A DNA stretch of 9,693 nt from CAYLOP01 sp964385305 (GTDB lineage: Bacteria > Chloroflexota > Anaerolineae > Anaerolineales > E44-bin32): NCBI GenBank assembly GCA_964385305.1, contig CAYLOP010000118.1:1-9693 (forward strand). Direction: 5' to 3'. The translations under genes were made by a program, and so were the position numbers. The number at the start of each line of letters is the position of its first letter. The stretch's first letter is position 1. Shown here one piece after another: positions 1 through 6,453 of the stretch. The notes under the pieces were generated by a model, which did no database searches, was not told where the DNA came from, and saw only the letters and a list, made by a program, of their open reading frames with translations.

Positions 1-1
1 T

Positions 2-55
2 CGCAAGCTAGTGCAAACCTTCGATCCCAATCCATCCACCCTCCCCTTGCGCTAA
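2..55 (+). CDS. possible C-terminal tail of an upstream gene (partial)
   Basis: Reading from base 2 gives 17 codons ending at a TAA at 53-55, with peptide RKLVQTFDPNPSTLPLR. The composition is compatible with a protein C-terminus, and the lipoprotein start at 78 follows 22 bases later. One other plus-strand frame is also open as far as a stop at 70-72, so an open frame this short proves little. No family can be recognised from 17 residues. Confidence 0.2.
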   Translation, partial: RKLVQTFDPNPSTLPLR

Positions 56-77
56 GACATCTGAAAGGATAAGACCA

Positions 78-2087
78 ATGCAACCTCAAAGCCTGCGTAG
101 AACGCTCATCATGAATGTTTACGTCATTGTTTTGATCTTGTGTCTATCCGCTTGCTCACCGGGTGAAGCGCCAGATGTCCCTGCAGCAGATTCGCCGAGC
201 GAAGAGCCGATAGAACCACCCCAAGCGCTCAGCCCTCCTGCCACCATGGGCGTCGCCATGGACCCAGCGGGTGACGCGATTCCTCTTGCACAGGTTGGGA
301 GCGAGATCGGGGATTTCAACGGCGTGATCTCCGGAGACCTCGAGATCAGCGAGGCCGGCTGGTTCACCGTTGAAGCACTGGGGTTCGCCCCCGGGTTCGC
401 CCGACCCTTCGGCGAATTTAACGGTGTCGAATTATTCAGCGTTCGCCTCACACCCTTCTCTTACGGCATTGTGATTGAGGACGGGGAACCAGGTTCCTTC
501 GCCTTCGGTGAAGAGGAGACACCTATGATTGAGGTCGAGATCTCTTCCGGCAGCTTTAGCGAACCCCAAACGACGGTTGCGGCTGCGATCATCGACCGAC
601 TGGACGTCGGGCCGGGTTATCAAACGGTGGACGGGAACCGGGATCTCTATTTACACTACGCTTTCGCACTCCAAAGCTATGATGCATCCTGGGAGATGAT
701 GAGCTTAGAGCCCGGAACGACTTACGCCCTCCAGATCCAAATACCCGCGGGCATGTCGGATCAGCCCACCCTGGCAACCTTCGACGCGAAACGCGGAGAA
801 TGGACAGGTCTCACGGAGGCGTGCGTCTCTGCAGACCAGGGCGTTCTCCATTGCACGTTAGCTGCTTTCTCGCCTTTGTTTGGACTGTTCTCCGAGAACG
901 CGCCGGCACTGGCAGAAACGCAGCCTCCTATCACGGCACATGCGGCCGGGTCACAGGGAAGCGGCGCGCGCCTGTCTGTCAGACCCGCTCCCAGGGCTCA
1001 AACCGGGCAATGGGACGGTGCTTTTCAACAAGCCATGGACAAGATAGCCCAATGGCTCAACGATAGAGAGAGAGGTTTCTACCTCGATGACGGTCAAGAG
1101 CCCACTCTCGACGATCCAGAATTGCTCGACCTGCTCGATGATTTGATCGATGCAGCCGTGCGTTATGCCAATGAGAATCGCAACGAATCGGGCAAGATTC
1201 ACCTGATGCAAGCAGCTGCCCTGGCAACCCTGCTCGGTCAGGACCAGATGAGTGAACCGCTGGTCAAAGAAGCGGCCCACATCTCCTACAAAATGGGGGA
1301 GGAAATCCTGAAAGACCCTGATTGCGGGAAGTTCAGGGAGGCTTTCAAGATCGCGGAACAGAACATTCTGATTTCTATGTTTGATGACATCGATAACCAG
1401 GGCATGGCAGACAAGATCATGAATACCTACCTTGCGTTGATGGACGATTGTGACATCTGGGATGGAACAATCGATGTCCGACTCGATGTCCTAAAAACCC
1501 ATCCGGTTGAAGACTTCACCCTGGAGGCCAGCCCACCCTATTGGTGGGAACTCCACGCCGTCCGAATCGGCACCAATGTTGGGACGCATTATTCGCGAGC
1601 CGAAGATACCGTTCGAAATATGTTCTACGGAACCACCTACATCTACCAATCGGATTGCACCAACTCGATAAGCTACAGTTCCCAACAAAAACCGATCTTT
1701 CTCACCTCCGAAGGCACTTATGATGGGTATACCTTCAAAATGAACAACCTCATGCCGCAGGAGGCGACCGGCTTCACAACCATCACCCAAAAGTGGGACT
1801 TTCGATCAAAGTACGGTGACCCTCCCACCTGCCAGCCAGATCCTGGAGGTCAGCGATCCTTCGAGCTCGGGAACTACTGGTCTGTTCTTTCGCATGGTTT
1901 CCTCGAGGAAGGTTCGTCGGTCCCCTTTCAGGAAATGCTCGAGGCAGGGGATCCGAGCGGAGACATCATCCAGGGCAACCGCGATATCACCAACCCGGAT
2001 CAGGAATCCGGCCGTTATCCTGTGAGTGGCGGCAACGTCTCCTGGATTTTCAGACACACCCAGAAGAAGCTGCCTATACCCGAATAG
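78..2087 (+). CDS. large secreted lipoprotein of unknown function
   Basis: This is a 669-residue exported protein of unrecognised function. Residues 12-25 form a hydrophobic signal segment ending in a lipobox (LSAC) with Cys26 as the lipidation site, so the mature protein should be anchored on the outer face of a membrane. A Pro/Glu/Ala-rich linker (27-55) follows. Residues 56-270 look beta-rich: 90-110 resemble a carboxypeptidase-regulatory-like fold, and 230-270 (Phe-Asp-x-x-x-Gly-x-Trp, then a Cys and a His-Cys) resemble the FAM171/CILP-type extracellular module. Residues 313-465 are helical and acidic, with the run DLLDDLIDAA at 351-360. Residues 475-669 look beta-rich again, with Cys527 and Cys585. 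The start at 78 has a GAAAGGA site 8 bases upstream; the internal Met12 (base 111) has none. A palindromic terminator follows the stop. The domain matches are judged by eye and are weak; no catalytic motif is visible. Confidence 0.9.
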   Translation: MQPQSLRRTLIMNVYVIVLILCLSACSPGEAPDVPAADSPSEEPIEPPQALSPPATMGVAMDPAGDAIPLAQVGSEIGDFNGVISGDLEISEAGWFTVEALGFAPGFARPFGEFNGVELFSVRLTPFSYGIVIEDGEPGSFAFGEEETPMIEVEISSGSFSEPQTTVAAAIIDRLDVGPGYQTVDGNRDLYLHYAFALQSYDASWEMMSLEPGTTYALQIQIPAGMSDQPTLATFDAKRGEWTGLTEACVSADQGVLHCTLAAFSPLFGLFSENAPALAETQPPITAHAAGSQGSGARLSVRPAPRAQTGQWDGAFQQAMDKIAQWLNDRERGFYLDDGQEPTLDDPELLDLLDDLIDAAVRYANENRNESGKIHLMQAAALATLLGQDQMSEPLVKEAAHISYKMGEEILKDPDCGKFREAFKIAEQNILISMFDDIDNQGMADKIMNTYLALMDDCDIWDGTIDVRLDVLKTHPVEDFTLEASPPYWWELHAVRIGTNVGTHYSRAEDTVRNMFYGTTYIYQSDCTNSISYSSQQKPIFLTSEGTYDGYTFKMNNLMPQEATGFTTITQKWDFRSKYGDPPTCQPDPGGQRSFELGNYWSVLSHGFLEEGSSVPFQEMLEAGDPSGDIIQGNRDITNPDQESGRYPVSGGNVSWIFRHTQKKLPIPE

Positions 2088-2127
2088 TATCTGCTTCACA
2101 ACGTTCGGAAACGGTATTCGTTATTAG

Positions 2128-2160
2128 GGTGGCGACCGGCCGGTCGCCACCGGTCTTTTA
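2128..2160 (+). terminator. palindromic hairpin, likely intrinsic terminator of the 78-2087 gene
   Basis: Bases 2128-2139 are the exact reverse complement of 2140-2151, giving a perfect 24-base GC-rich palindrome that folds to a strong stem. It is followed by GGTCTTTTA, which holds a short T run. It lies 41 bases after the lipoprotein stop. The T run is short and starts four bases after the stem, so termination may be partial. A perfect palindrome can also be a protein-binding site, but its place after a stop favours termination. Confidence 0.6.
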
Positions 2161-2161
2161 T

Positions 2162-2245
2162 GCCGCAATAGCTCAGGGAGTGCAGCGCATTTGGTTTTGT
2201 AGACCGAGAGGTGCAGCGGGCGATGGCTGACCATGCCGGTTGCGG
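2162..2245 (+). other. degenerate tRNA-like cloverleaf (possible tRNA-Thr remnant)
   Basis: The stretch carries several tRNA hallmarks. Bases 2169-2176 read TAGCTCAG, the usual 8-15 region of a tRNA. A six-pair stem (2190-2195 with 2203-2208, two G-U pairs) closes a seven-base loop TTTGTAG that has U33-like T and TGT in the anticodon position, as in tRNA-Thr(UGU). A six-pair closing helix (2163-2168 with 2240-2245) stands where the acceptor stem would be. The D-stem has a mismatch. The T-arm is poor: only CAGC/GCTG around an eight-base loop, without GTTCGA, and about ten extra bases before the closing helix. It is unlikely to be a working tRNA. It may be an eroded tRNA gene, a structured RNA or chance similarity. 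Confidence 0.35.
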
Positions 2246-2257
2246 GTGATATGGTGA

Positions 2258-2304
2258 GGGTGTGCCGGTAGGGGGATTCTGGCGCCTTCTACGGTAGCGC
2301 ACCC
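2258..2304 (+). other. long two-part hairpin in non-coding DNA
   Basis: Bases 2258-2265 pair with 2297-2304 (eight pairs, one G-U). After a small internal loop (two bases on one side, four on the other), 2268-2275 pair with 2285-2292 (eight pairs, two G-U) around a nine-base loop. Sixteen pairs within 47 bases in a stretch without a gene are hard to dismiss. No T run follows, so a simple terminator is unlikely. It lies 13 bases beyond the tRNA-like fold and about 130 bases before the DUF6485 gene, so it could belong to a structured RNA or to the leader of that gene. Confidence 0.4.
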
Positions 2305-2332
2305 TTGCTGTTGAATGACATTCGTGGATAAT
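2305..2332 (+). promoter_or_regulatory. weak sigma70-like promoter candidate for the DUF6485 gene
   Basis: TTGCTG (2305-2310) and GATAAT (2327-2332) are 16 bases apart. The -10 element matches the consensus at five of six positions, but the -35 element at only three. The site lies directly after the long hairpin and about 100 bases before the start codon at 2434. Confidence 0.25.
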
Positions 2333-2433
2333 GTTGGGGATGCCTCACAGAACACCGGTTTGGATGTTATGAAGGAAGACACGATCATCGATATGGGTTA
2401 TACGGTAGCACAAAGATATCTTGGGAGAAATCC

Positions 2434-2637
2434 ATGGAATGCAAGCAAGAACAAAACCTCGTGCGTTGTAATTGCAGCTACGAGCCGTGCTCAAGAAAAG
2501 GCATCTGTTGCGAATGCATCACTTATCATCTCGGGCATCGGGAATTGCCCGGTTGTTGTTTCCCCGATGATGTAGAGCGTACTTTTGACAGATCCTTTGA
2601 GGCTTTTGCTCGATTGGTCGGAGATCGAAGGATATAA
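2434..2637 (+). CDS. cysteine-rich DUF6485-type protein
   Basis: This is a 67-residue protein with nine cysteines: Cys3, 12, 14, 19, 25, 26, 28, 41 and 42. The pattern CNCSYEPCSRKGICCECI followed by a conserved Tyr-His and Glu-Leu-Pro-Gly-Cys-Cys-Phe-Pro matches, from memory, small proteins annotated DUF6485 in many anaerobes. No function is established for that family. The cysteine spacing suggests a metal site, such as zinc or an Fe-S cluster, or a redox role; this is inference. The C-terminal third (RTFDRSFEAFARL) looks like an amphipathic helix. GGGAGA at 2423-2428 sits five bases before the ATG. There is no signal peptide, so it should be cytoplasmic. It stands alone, converging on the minus-strand XRE operon, with 120 bases between them in which I see no clear terminator. 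Confidence 0.85.
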   Translation: MECKQEQNLVRCNCSYEPCSRKGICCECITYHLGHRELPGCCFPDDVERTFDRSFEAFARLVGDRRI

Positions 2638-2757
2638 ATAACAAGCCCCTTTGTTTGTTGGTGGTTATCGTTATCCTGTAACCCGCCTGAATAGGTCGGA
2701 ATGGGTCCTTTGGTCGGTATCTTTCATCTGGAAACGCAATAACCCCTGCAATACGGC

Positions 2758-2970
2758 TTACGCTTCGTCGATCTGAAATACTTCTTCGACGGGAACATCA
2801 AAGGCCTTTGCGATCTTGAGCGCAAGATATGCGGATGGTATGAACTTACCGTTTTCTATGGTGTTAATCGTTTTCCTGGTAACACTTACTCTCCGAGCCA
2901 GCTCTTCTTGGGTCCAATTATGCATCGCCCGGTAGACCTTGATCTTGTTGATCAGCTTTTTCTTTTTCAT
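2758..2970 (-). CDS. XRE/Cro-type helix-turn-helix regulator
   Basis: A 70-residue single-domain DNA-binding protein. The fold is clear: a basic N-terminus (MKKKK), helix 1 at about 6-16, the turn-helix pair QEELARRV (21-28) and recognition helix TRKTINTIE (31-39), then the typical NGKFIPSAYLALKIAKAFDVPVEEVF-like tail, given here only by its key parts: Pro45, Leu49 to Ala56, and Val61 to Phe65. This is the short form often found beside a small membrane protein gene. Its ATG overlaps the stop of the upstream membrane protein gene (ATGA, 2967-2970), which implies translational coupling, and no strong Shine-Dalgarno site of its own is visible. It probably controls its own operon through the inverted repeat at 3480-3520. 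The effector, if any, is unknown. Confidence 0.93.
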   Translation of the reverse strand: MKKKKLINKIKVYRAMHNWTQEELARRVSVTRKTINTIENGKFIPSAYLALKIAKAFDVPVEEVFQIDEA

Positions 2971-3419
2971 GATGATCTGTATTCAAAATAGAACGTGGCC
3001 TGGTGTGCGCCTGCACCTGCAATAACAGATGTCAGGGCTGTAAGAACAGGATCATAAACCGGATAGAAGGACGAGGCGATTGCGAAGAAGAACGTCGTTC
3101 CTACTGCACCGAGATATGCGGCCTTCCAAGACTTGACCTCAAGCGCTTGAATCCACTCATTGTGCAAAGCATCCATGAGAGCAGGATTGTCCTTTATTGT
3201 TCTCCATAAGATCGCCGACCGAATTGTGCTGAGGGCAATGAAAATTAAGCTCAAGAAGAGACCAGAAAGAACTACCGTACCGATTGGCTGTGAATTCAAT
3301 CCTCCGAGGCGAAAGAAAAAACGAGCGATAGAAAGAATGATGAAGACAACAACGCCAACGATGTACAACTCCAGATGCCGCATACGCTTCTTATCCAGGT
3401 TTTCGATCTCTGATTCCAT
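2967..3419 (-). CDS. four-helix membrane protein paired with XRE regulator
   Basis: A 150-residue integral membrane protein with no known function. From the chosen start (peptide MESEIENLDKKRMRHLE) it has hydrophobic segments at about residues 18-36, 46-68, 96-115 and 120-140. A polar loop between helices 2 and 3 contains NPALMDALHNEW and ALEVKSW, which resembles the loop of small DUF2178-like membrane proteins often encoded next to XRE regulators. The frame stays open to an ATG at 3488 (173 residues), but I prefer 3419. AAGGTGA lies five bases before it, while the ATG at 3488 would sit at or beside the predicted transcription start. It is the first gene of the operon and overlaps the regulator by four bases. 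By analogy with similar pairs it may sense a membrane condition or be the regulated product; this is inference. Confidence 0.85.
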   Translation of the reverse strand: MESEIENLDKKRMRHLELYIVGVVVFIILSIARFFFRLGGLNSQPIGTVVLSGLFLSLIFIALSTIRSAILWRTIKDNPALMDALHNEWIQALEVKSWKAAYLGAVGTTFFFAIASSFYPVYDPVLTALTSVIAGAGAHQATFYFEYRSS

Positions 3420-3424
3420 GATAT

Positions 3425-3431
3425 TCACCTT
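3425..3431 (-). promoter_or_regulatory. ribosome binding site that fixes the membrane-protein start at 3419
   Basis: Read on the minus strand, AAGGTGA lies five bases before the ATG at 3419-3417. It is the best Shine-Dalgarno match upstream of any in-frame start in this gene. Confidence 0.7.
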
Positions 3432-3479
3432 TTCTATCTTACTTGGTTCATCCGGCGTATGTAACGTCACTTTCCTATT

Positions 3480-3520
3480 TAGTAACATTTGCTTCTCATT
3501 TTATCACCCCTAGGTTACTA
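3480..3520. promoter_or_regulatory. inverted repeat, candidate operator for the XRE regulator
   Basis: TAGTAAC (3480-3486) and its exact complement GTTACTA (3514-3520) form a seven-base inverted repeat, with 27 bases between the arms. One arm lies in the spacer between the -35 and -10 elements and the other just downstream of the expected transcription start. A protein bound to both arms would block RNA polymerase. The operon encodes an XRE regulator, so autoregulation is the natural reading. The length of the gap is larger than a simple dimer site and would need looping, tetramers or separate half-site binding. Confidence 0.4.
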
Positions 3521-3527
3521 TTGTCAA
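3498..3527 (-). promoter_or_regulatory. sigma70-like promoter of the membrane protein-XRE operon
   Basis: On the minus strand TTGACA (3527-3522) matches the -35 consensus exactly. TAAAAT (3503-3498) matches the -10 consensus at five of six positions. The spacer is 18 bases. Transcription should begin near 3490, giving a leader of about 70 bases to the start at 3419. Confidence 0.6.
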
Positions 3528-3755
3528 GCGCTTTTTCATTTATGCTGGGGAAATCTGAAGAGGATTCTTTACAGGCCTGGGATCGTGGCAGCCTAACCAT
3601 CGATGAAAGTGCCGAGGTTAGCCCGCGCTGCTCGCCGATCGCATCGTGAGCTCGCGCTTCGGGGAATGAGACTTTTCATTGTAAGATGATAGCGGGGCAG
3701 CTAAGCTCTCACACGTCATATCTGCTACAACTTTTACAAATCGTAGGAGATCATC

Positions 3756-3989
3756 ATGGCCGATGCGTACGTCGAACTGGAGACCGTCGACGGCCGGCAC
3801 GTCGCCGACTTGATCAAAAGTTACTTCGAGGCGAACGGCGTCCCGGTCGAGCTCTCCCAGGAATCCTACGGCGCGGCGACGGCGTTGACCGTCGCACCGT
3901 TGGGCGAAGTCCATCTGCTCGTCCCCGCCAACCGCCTTGAAGAAGCCCGTGAGCTCCTGCGGGCCTTCTACACCGGGGACGAAGATTGA
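3756..3989 (+). CDS. DUF2007-type small signalling-like protein
   Basis: A 77-residue cytoplasmic protein that fits the DUF2007 family (also called putative prokaryotic signal-transducing protein). Members share an N-terminal strand, a helix that selects the 'other end of the membrane or sequence', and a terminal helix. Here the strand YVELETVDG (5-13) is followed by helix ADLIKSYFEANGVPVEL (17-33), a GEVHLLVP strand (50-57) and the closing helix RLEEARELLRAF (60-71). This order and the Leu-Val-Pro plus Glu-Ala-Arg-Glu-Leu-Leu ending are characteristic. The true role of the family is unknown; the GlnB-like fold often quoted suggests regulation. AGGAGA at 3745-3750 is a strong ribosome site five bases before the ATG. 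The 226 bases upstream contain no gene I can support. The gene converges on the lipoprotein gene, with only 16 bases between the stops. Confidence 0.85.
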   Translation: MADAYVELETVDGRHVADLIKSYFEANGVPVELSQESYGAATALTVAPLGEVHLLVPANRLEEARELLRAFYTGDED

Positions 3990-4005
3990 CCGTCCTACCC
4001 CAGCT

Positions 4006-4776
4006 TTACGGGAAGGGGATCTTGACCGGCGACGAATACCCCAGCTTGTTGAACACCCGCAGCACGCCCGAGGACTTGCTCGAGCAGCCGGTCTTGTCCG
4101 GCAGCGTGAAAGCCGTGCTCGCGGTGCTGTAGACGACCTCGTACAGGTACGACCCCGAGCAGATCTCGGCCTCGATCAGGTATCCGAGGTCGATCGCCGG
4201 CGGCGCCGGTGACCAGGAAACCGTCACGCTGTCGCCGCTGCGGCTGGCATGGACGCCCGTCGGCGCGGGCACTTCCGAATTCACGTACAACGTCGGATAG
4301 ACGATCGGTACATCCTCGATCTCGACGGAAGCCGTCATGGTCGAGGCTGCCACCCAGCAATTCCAGTTGGTGTCGTGCGGCGTCACCCACAACCACGTCC
4401 CGTGGTAGTTACGTCCCTTCAGCTGGGCAGTATCCCCTTCCGACAGGCCCCACGCGTACAGGTAGACTTTGTCCGGCCCATAGCGGCAGTTCACGCTGCC
4501 GTTGGCGGTGACGATCGGCGGCTCCTCGGTGGGCGTCACCGTCGGCGTTTCCGTTTCGGTGGGCGTAGGCGTTTCGGATGGAGTCGGCGTCTCGGTCGGT
4601 GTTGGTGTGTGGCTCGGAGTTGGCGTATGGGTGGAGGTTGGGGTGTGTGTTGGCGTATCTGAAGCAGTGGGCGTGTTGCTGGGCGGGACGGGTGTGGGGG
4701 TTGGCTCCGGCGTCGGTGTAGCGCTGCAGCCAAAAAGAAACAAAAGAAGAATCAGGCAAACATACCACACTCTCAT
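4006..4776 (-). CDS. SH3-domain lipoprotein with Pro-Thr linker and FN3-like domain
   Basis: A 256-residue surface lipoprotein. The signal peptide (2-16) ends in lipobox LFGC, with Cys17 lipidated. Residues 20-87 are an almost pure Pro/Thr/Ser/Glu linker, a common spacer that holds domains away from the membrane in Chloroflexota. Residues 88-150 form a bacterial SH3-like domain: NCRYGP (96-101), a Tyr-x-Trp-Gly, Gly-Thr-Trp-Leu-Trp-Val, and the Asn-Cys-Trp-Val ending. Cys97 and Cys140 may form a disulphide. Residues 168-256 look like a fibronectin type III module (PAPTGVHASRSGDSVTVSWSP start), with Cys206 and Cys231 as a possible second disulphide. SH3-like domains of this kind usually bind cell wall or proteins, so a role in surface binding is likely. 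GGAGGGG (4785-4791) lies eight bases before the ATG. The gene stands alone, with its neighbours convergent and divergent. Confidence 0.9.
   Translation of the reverse strand: MRVWYVCLILLLFLFGCSATPTPEPTPTPVPPSNTPTASDTPTHTPTSTHTPTPSHTPTPTETPTPSETPTPTETETPTVTPTEEPPIVTANGSVNCRYGPDKVYLYAWGLSEGDTAQLKGRNYHGTWLWVTPHDTNWNCWVAASTMTASVEIEDVPIVYPTLYVNSEVPAPTGVHASRSGDSVTVSWSPAPPAIDLGYLIEAEICSGSYLYEVVYSTASTAFTLPDKTGCSSKSSGVLRVFNKLGYSSPVKIPFP
4516..4719 (-). repeat. low-complexity coding repeat for the Pro-Thr linker
   Basis: About 204 bases encode residues 20-87 of the lipoprotein, built from short units such as TPTP, TPTE and TPTH. On the plus strand it reads as imperfect GGCGT/GGTGT-rich triplet-phased repeats. 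Such DNA can change length by slippage, so linker length may vary between strains. Long open frames in other phases over this stretch are by-products of the repeat. Confidence 0.8.
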
Positions 4777-5090
4777 CTTGGTTACCCCTCCAATCTCTGA
4801 TTAGGACTTTCCCAATCTATAAAAGGCTTGGCCGTTGAAATCCGATAAAAAGACACCCGTACGTCTGAAATGATCACCCCACTGTACGCCAGCTTGCATT
4901 TAAATCCAAGCGGCCTCCAGTCAGTTGACTCCCTACAGAGGAGGTCTGCCCTGATCCTGCGCGGCTTGCGACCGCTTTTAGATGATTTAAGTTCTGTTGG
5001 CGCAGGCGGCGTTTGGCACTACACTATTGTCGTTCAAGCTTTGCTGTTATCCTTCGGCTGGTGTTGATCCTACTCATACGGTAAATCGTA
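4777..5090. other. divergent intergenic region, no gene supported
   Basis: This 314-base gap lies between the divergent lipoprotein and hydrolase genes. It holds the lipoprotein ribosome site at 4785-4791. For the plus strand, TTGGCG (4997-5002) and TACACT (5020-5025) are 17 bases apart and could be a weak sigma70-like promoter for the hydrolase; each matches four of six positions. A 65-codon open frame at 4870-5067 has no good ribosome site and no recognisable protein character. I see no strong hairpin. Confidence 0.45.
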
Positions 5091-6359
5091 ATGACTTCGC
5101 TCGCCCGCATCCTCTCCATCCTTTCTTTCAGCTTGGCAAGCCTCACTGTATTCCGGCCAAGGTCAGGCTGGGCTAGGCTGGCGTTCTTCGTTCCAAAACT
5201 ATTCACCGGATCAAGCATCACTACCTTCGGTGCTCTGGGGCTTGCCGGTGTGATCCTGGGGTGGTTTGCCGCCCGTGATCCCCTATCCATCACCATTGGA
5301 GGCCTTGGGTTGGCGGTTGCTGCACGTCATATCTACCGCATCATCCGAAGAACCAGAGTGGTTGAAACGCAATTGCGTACCGGGACGGGCGCACAGACCC
5401 CCGATGAACCAAGTTCGGCACTGCTGCCTTTTCCGTGGGTCGTCGTATGGCGTGATCCACCCGATGTCCCCTGGGACAAGGATGTGCAAATTGGCGTTAA
5501 CGTTGAAACCGGCGACCCGATCCTGGTGGATGTTTGGCGCCCCCCTGCCTGGGTGAAACCATCCGGGCTGGGCATTATCTACCTTCACGCGAGTGGATGG
5601 CACTACGCCGATAAGGATTTTTGCACACGGCACTTCTTCCGCCATCTTGCCAACCAGGGTCATACGATCGTGGATGTGGCGTATACGCTCGCGCCGCGTG
5701 CAACGCTGTTTGGCATGGTTGCTGATGTCAAGCGAGCCATCACCTGGATGAAGGATCATGCCAGCAGCTACAGTATCGATCCAGATCGTGTCATCCTGAT
5801 GGGCGGTTCATCAGGCGGTCACTTAGCGTTATTGGCCGGGTATACGCCCAATCATCCGAGGCTTGATCCCGAGGACGTTTCCGGCGACACATCCGTCTAT
5901 GCTGTCGTCTCCTACTATGGTCCAACGGATTTGACAGCTCAACACGAGCGAATCACTGAGCTTCCAAGTCTACGGGGACAGCGTAGGTTGGAGAGACTTT
6001 TCATGAGGTATCTGGAAGCCCGCTTTGGTTTCGATATTGTGCCGGTCGATCGCCTGCTGCCCAATGTAATGGGCGGCACCCCGGCTCAGGTGCCTGAGAG
6101 CTATCGCATCGGTTCGCCATCCGAGCACATTGTAAAAGGCTGCCCGCCGACACTGCTCTTGCAAGGTGCACACGATTTCAGCGGTGTGGCGCCGGAAGTG
6201 CAGAAGTTCCATCAGGCATTATGTGAAACAGGCTGCCGATCCATCTATCTTGAACTTCCTGACACAGACCACGGCTTCGACTTGTATAAGCCAAAGTGGT
6301 CCCCTGCCGCGCAGGCGGCGACATATGTCACAGAGAGATTCCTGCATTCCTTGATCTGA
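5091..6359 (+). CDS. membrane-anchored alpha/beta hydrolase (HSL / BD-FAE-type esterase)
   Basis: A 422-residue alpha/beta-hydrolase, probably a carboxylesterase or lipase-like enzyme. Residues 1-85 hold about three hydrophobic segments (roughly 3-21, 43-60, 64-80) that should anchor it in the membrane. The catalytic domain begins near 115. The nucleophile motif is GGSSGG (238-243) with Ser240, the equivalent of GDSAGG in the hormone-sensitive-lipase family. The probable acid is Asp362 in GAHD and the base is His394 in DTDHGF. The oxyanion region reads HASGW (166-170) instead of the usual HGGGW, a notable change. An in-frame stop at 5082-5084 rules out an earlier start. No clear Shine-Dalgarno site precedes the ATG, so a later start is possible. 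It is followed by 172 bases and then a glycosyltransferase on the same strand. The substrate is unknown; a lipid, glycolipid or ester is likely. Confidence 0.9.
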   Translation: MTSLARILSILSFSLASLTVFRPRSGWARLAFFVPKLFTGSSITTFGALGLAGVILGWFAARDPLSITIGGLGLAVAARHIYRIIRRTRVVETQLRTGTGAQTPDEPSSALLPFPWVVVWRDPPDVPWDKDVQIGVNVETGDPILVDVWRPPAWVKPSGLGIIYLHASGWHYADKDFCTRHFFRHLANQGHTIVDVAYTLAPRATLFGMVADVKRAITWMKDHASSYSIDPDRVILMGGSSGGHLALLAGYTPNHPRLDPEDVSGDTSVYAVVSYYGPTDLTAQHERITELPSLRGQRRLERLFMRYLEARFGFDIVPVDRLLPNVMGGTPAQVPESYRIGSPSEHIVKGCPPTLLLQGAHDFSGVAPEVQKFHQALCETGCRSIYLELPDTDHGFDLYKPKWSPAAQAATYVTERFLHSLI

Positions 6360-6453
6360 GTGCGCAGCTTTGAAACTAACATACACTGTGCGAGAATGGT
6401 GATCGCGAGGGAGGTCATTCGGCTCTTCCGTGAGGTCTATGATGTCACCGCAT

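Noticed and set aside
2315..2575. 86-codon plus-strand frame overlapping the DUF6485 gene
   Set aside because: It shares most of its length with the cysteine-rich gene in another phase, has no family resemblance and no good ribosome site. The DUF6485 frame has both.
2638..2757. Possible terminator between the convergent DUF6485 and XRE genes
   Set aside because: Only a five-base AACAA/TTGTT pairing is visible, too weak to call.
4502..4804. Plus-strand frame of about 100 codons rich in Val-Gly-Val
   Set aside because: It is the complement of the Pro-Thr coding repeat, which gives long open frames in several phases. The minus-strand lipoprotein has a signal peptide, lipobox and domains.
4870..5067. 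65-codon plus-strand frame before the hydrolase
   Set aside because: No ribosome site, no similarity that I recognise, and composition like non-coding DNA.
6361..6400. Imperfect stem (TGCGCAG/CTGTGCG) after the first hydrolase
   Set aside because: The loop is about 18 bases, there are G-U pairs and no T run follows, so it is not a credible terminator.
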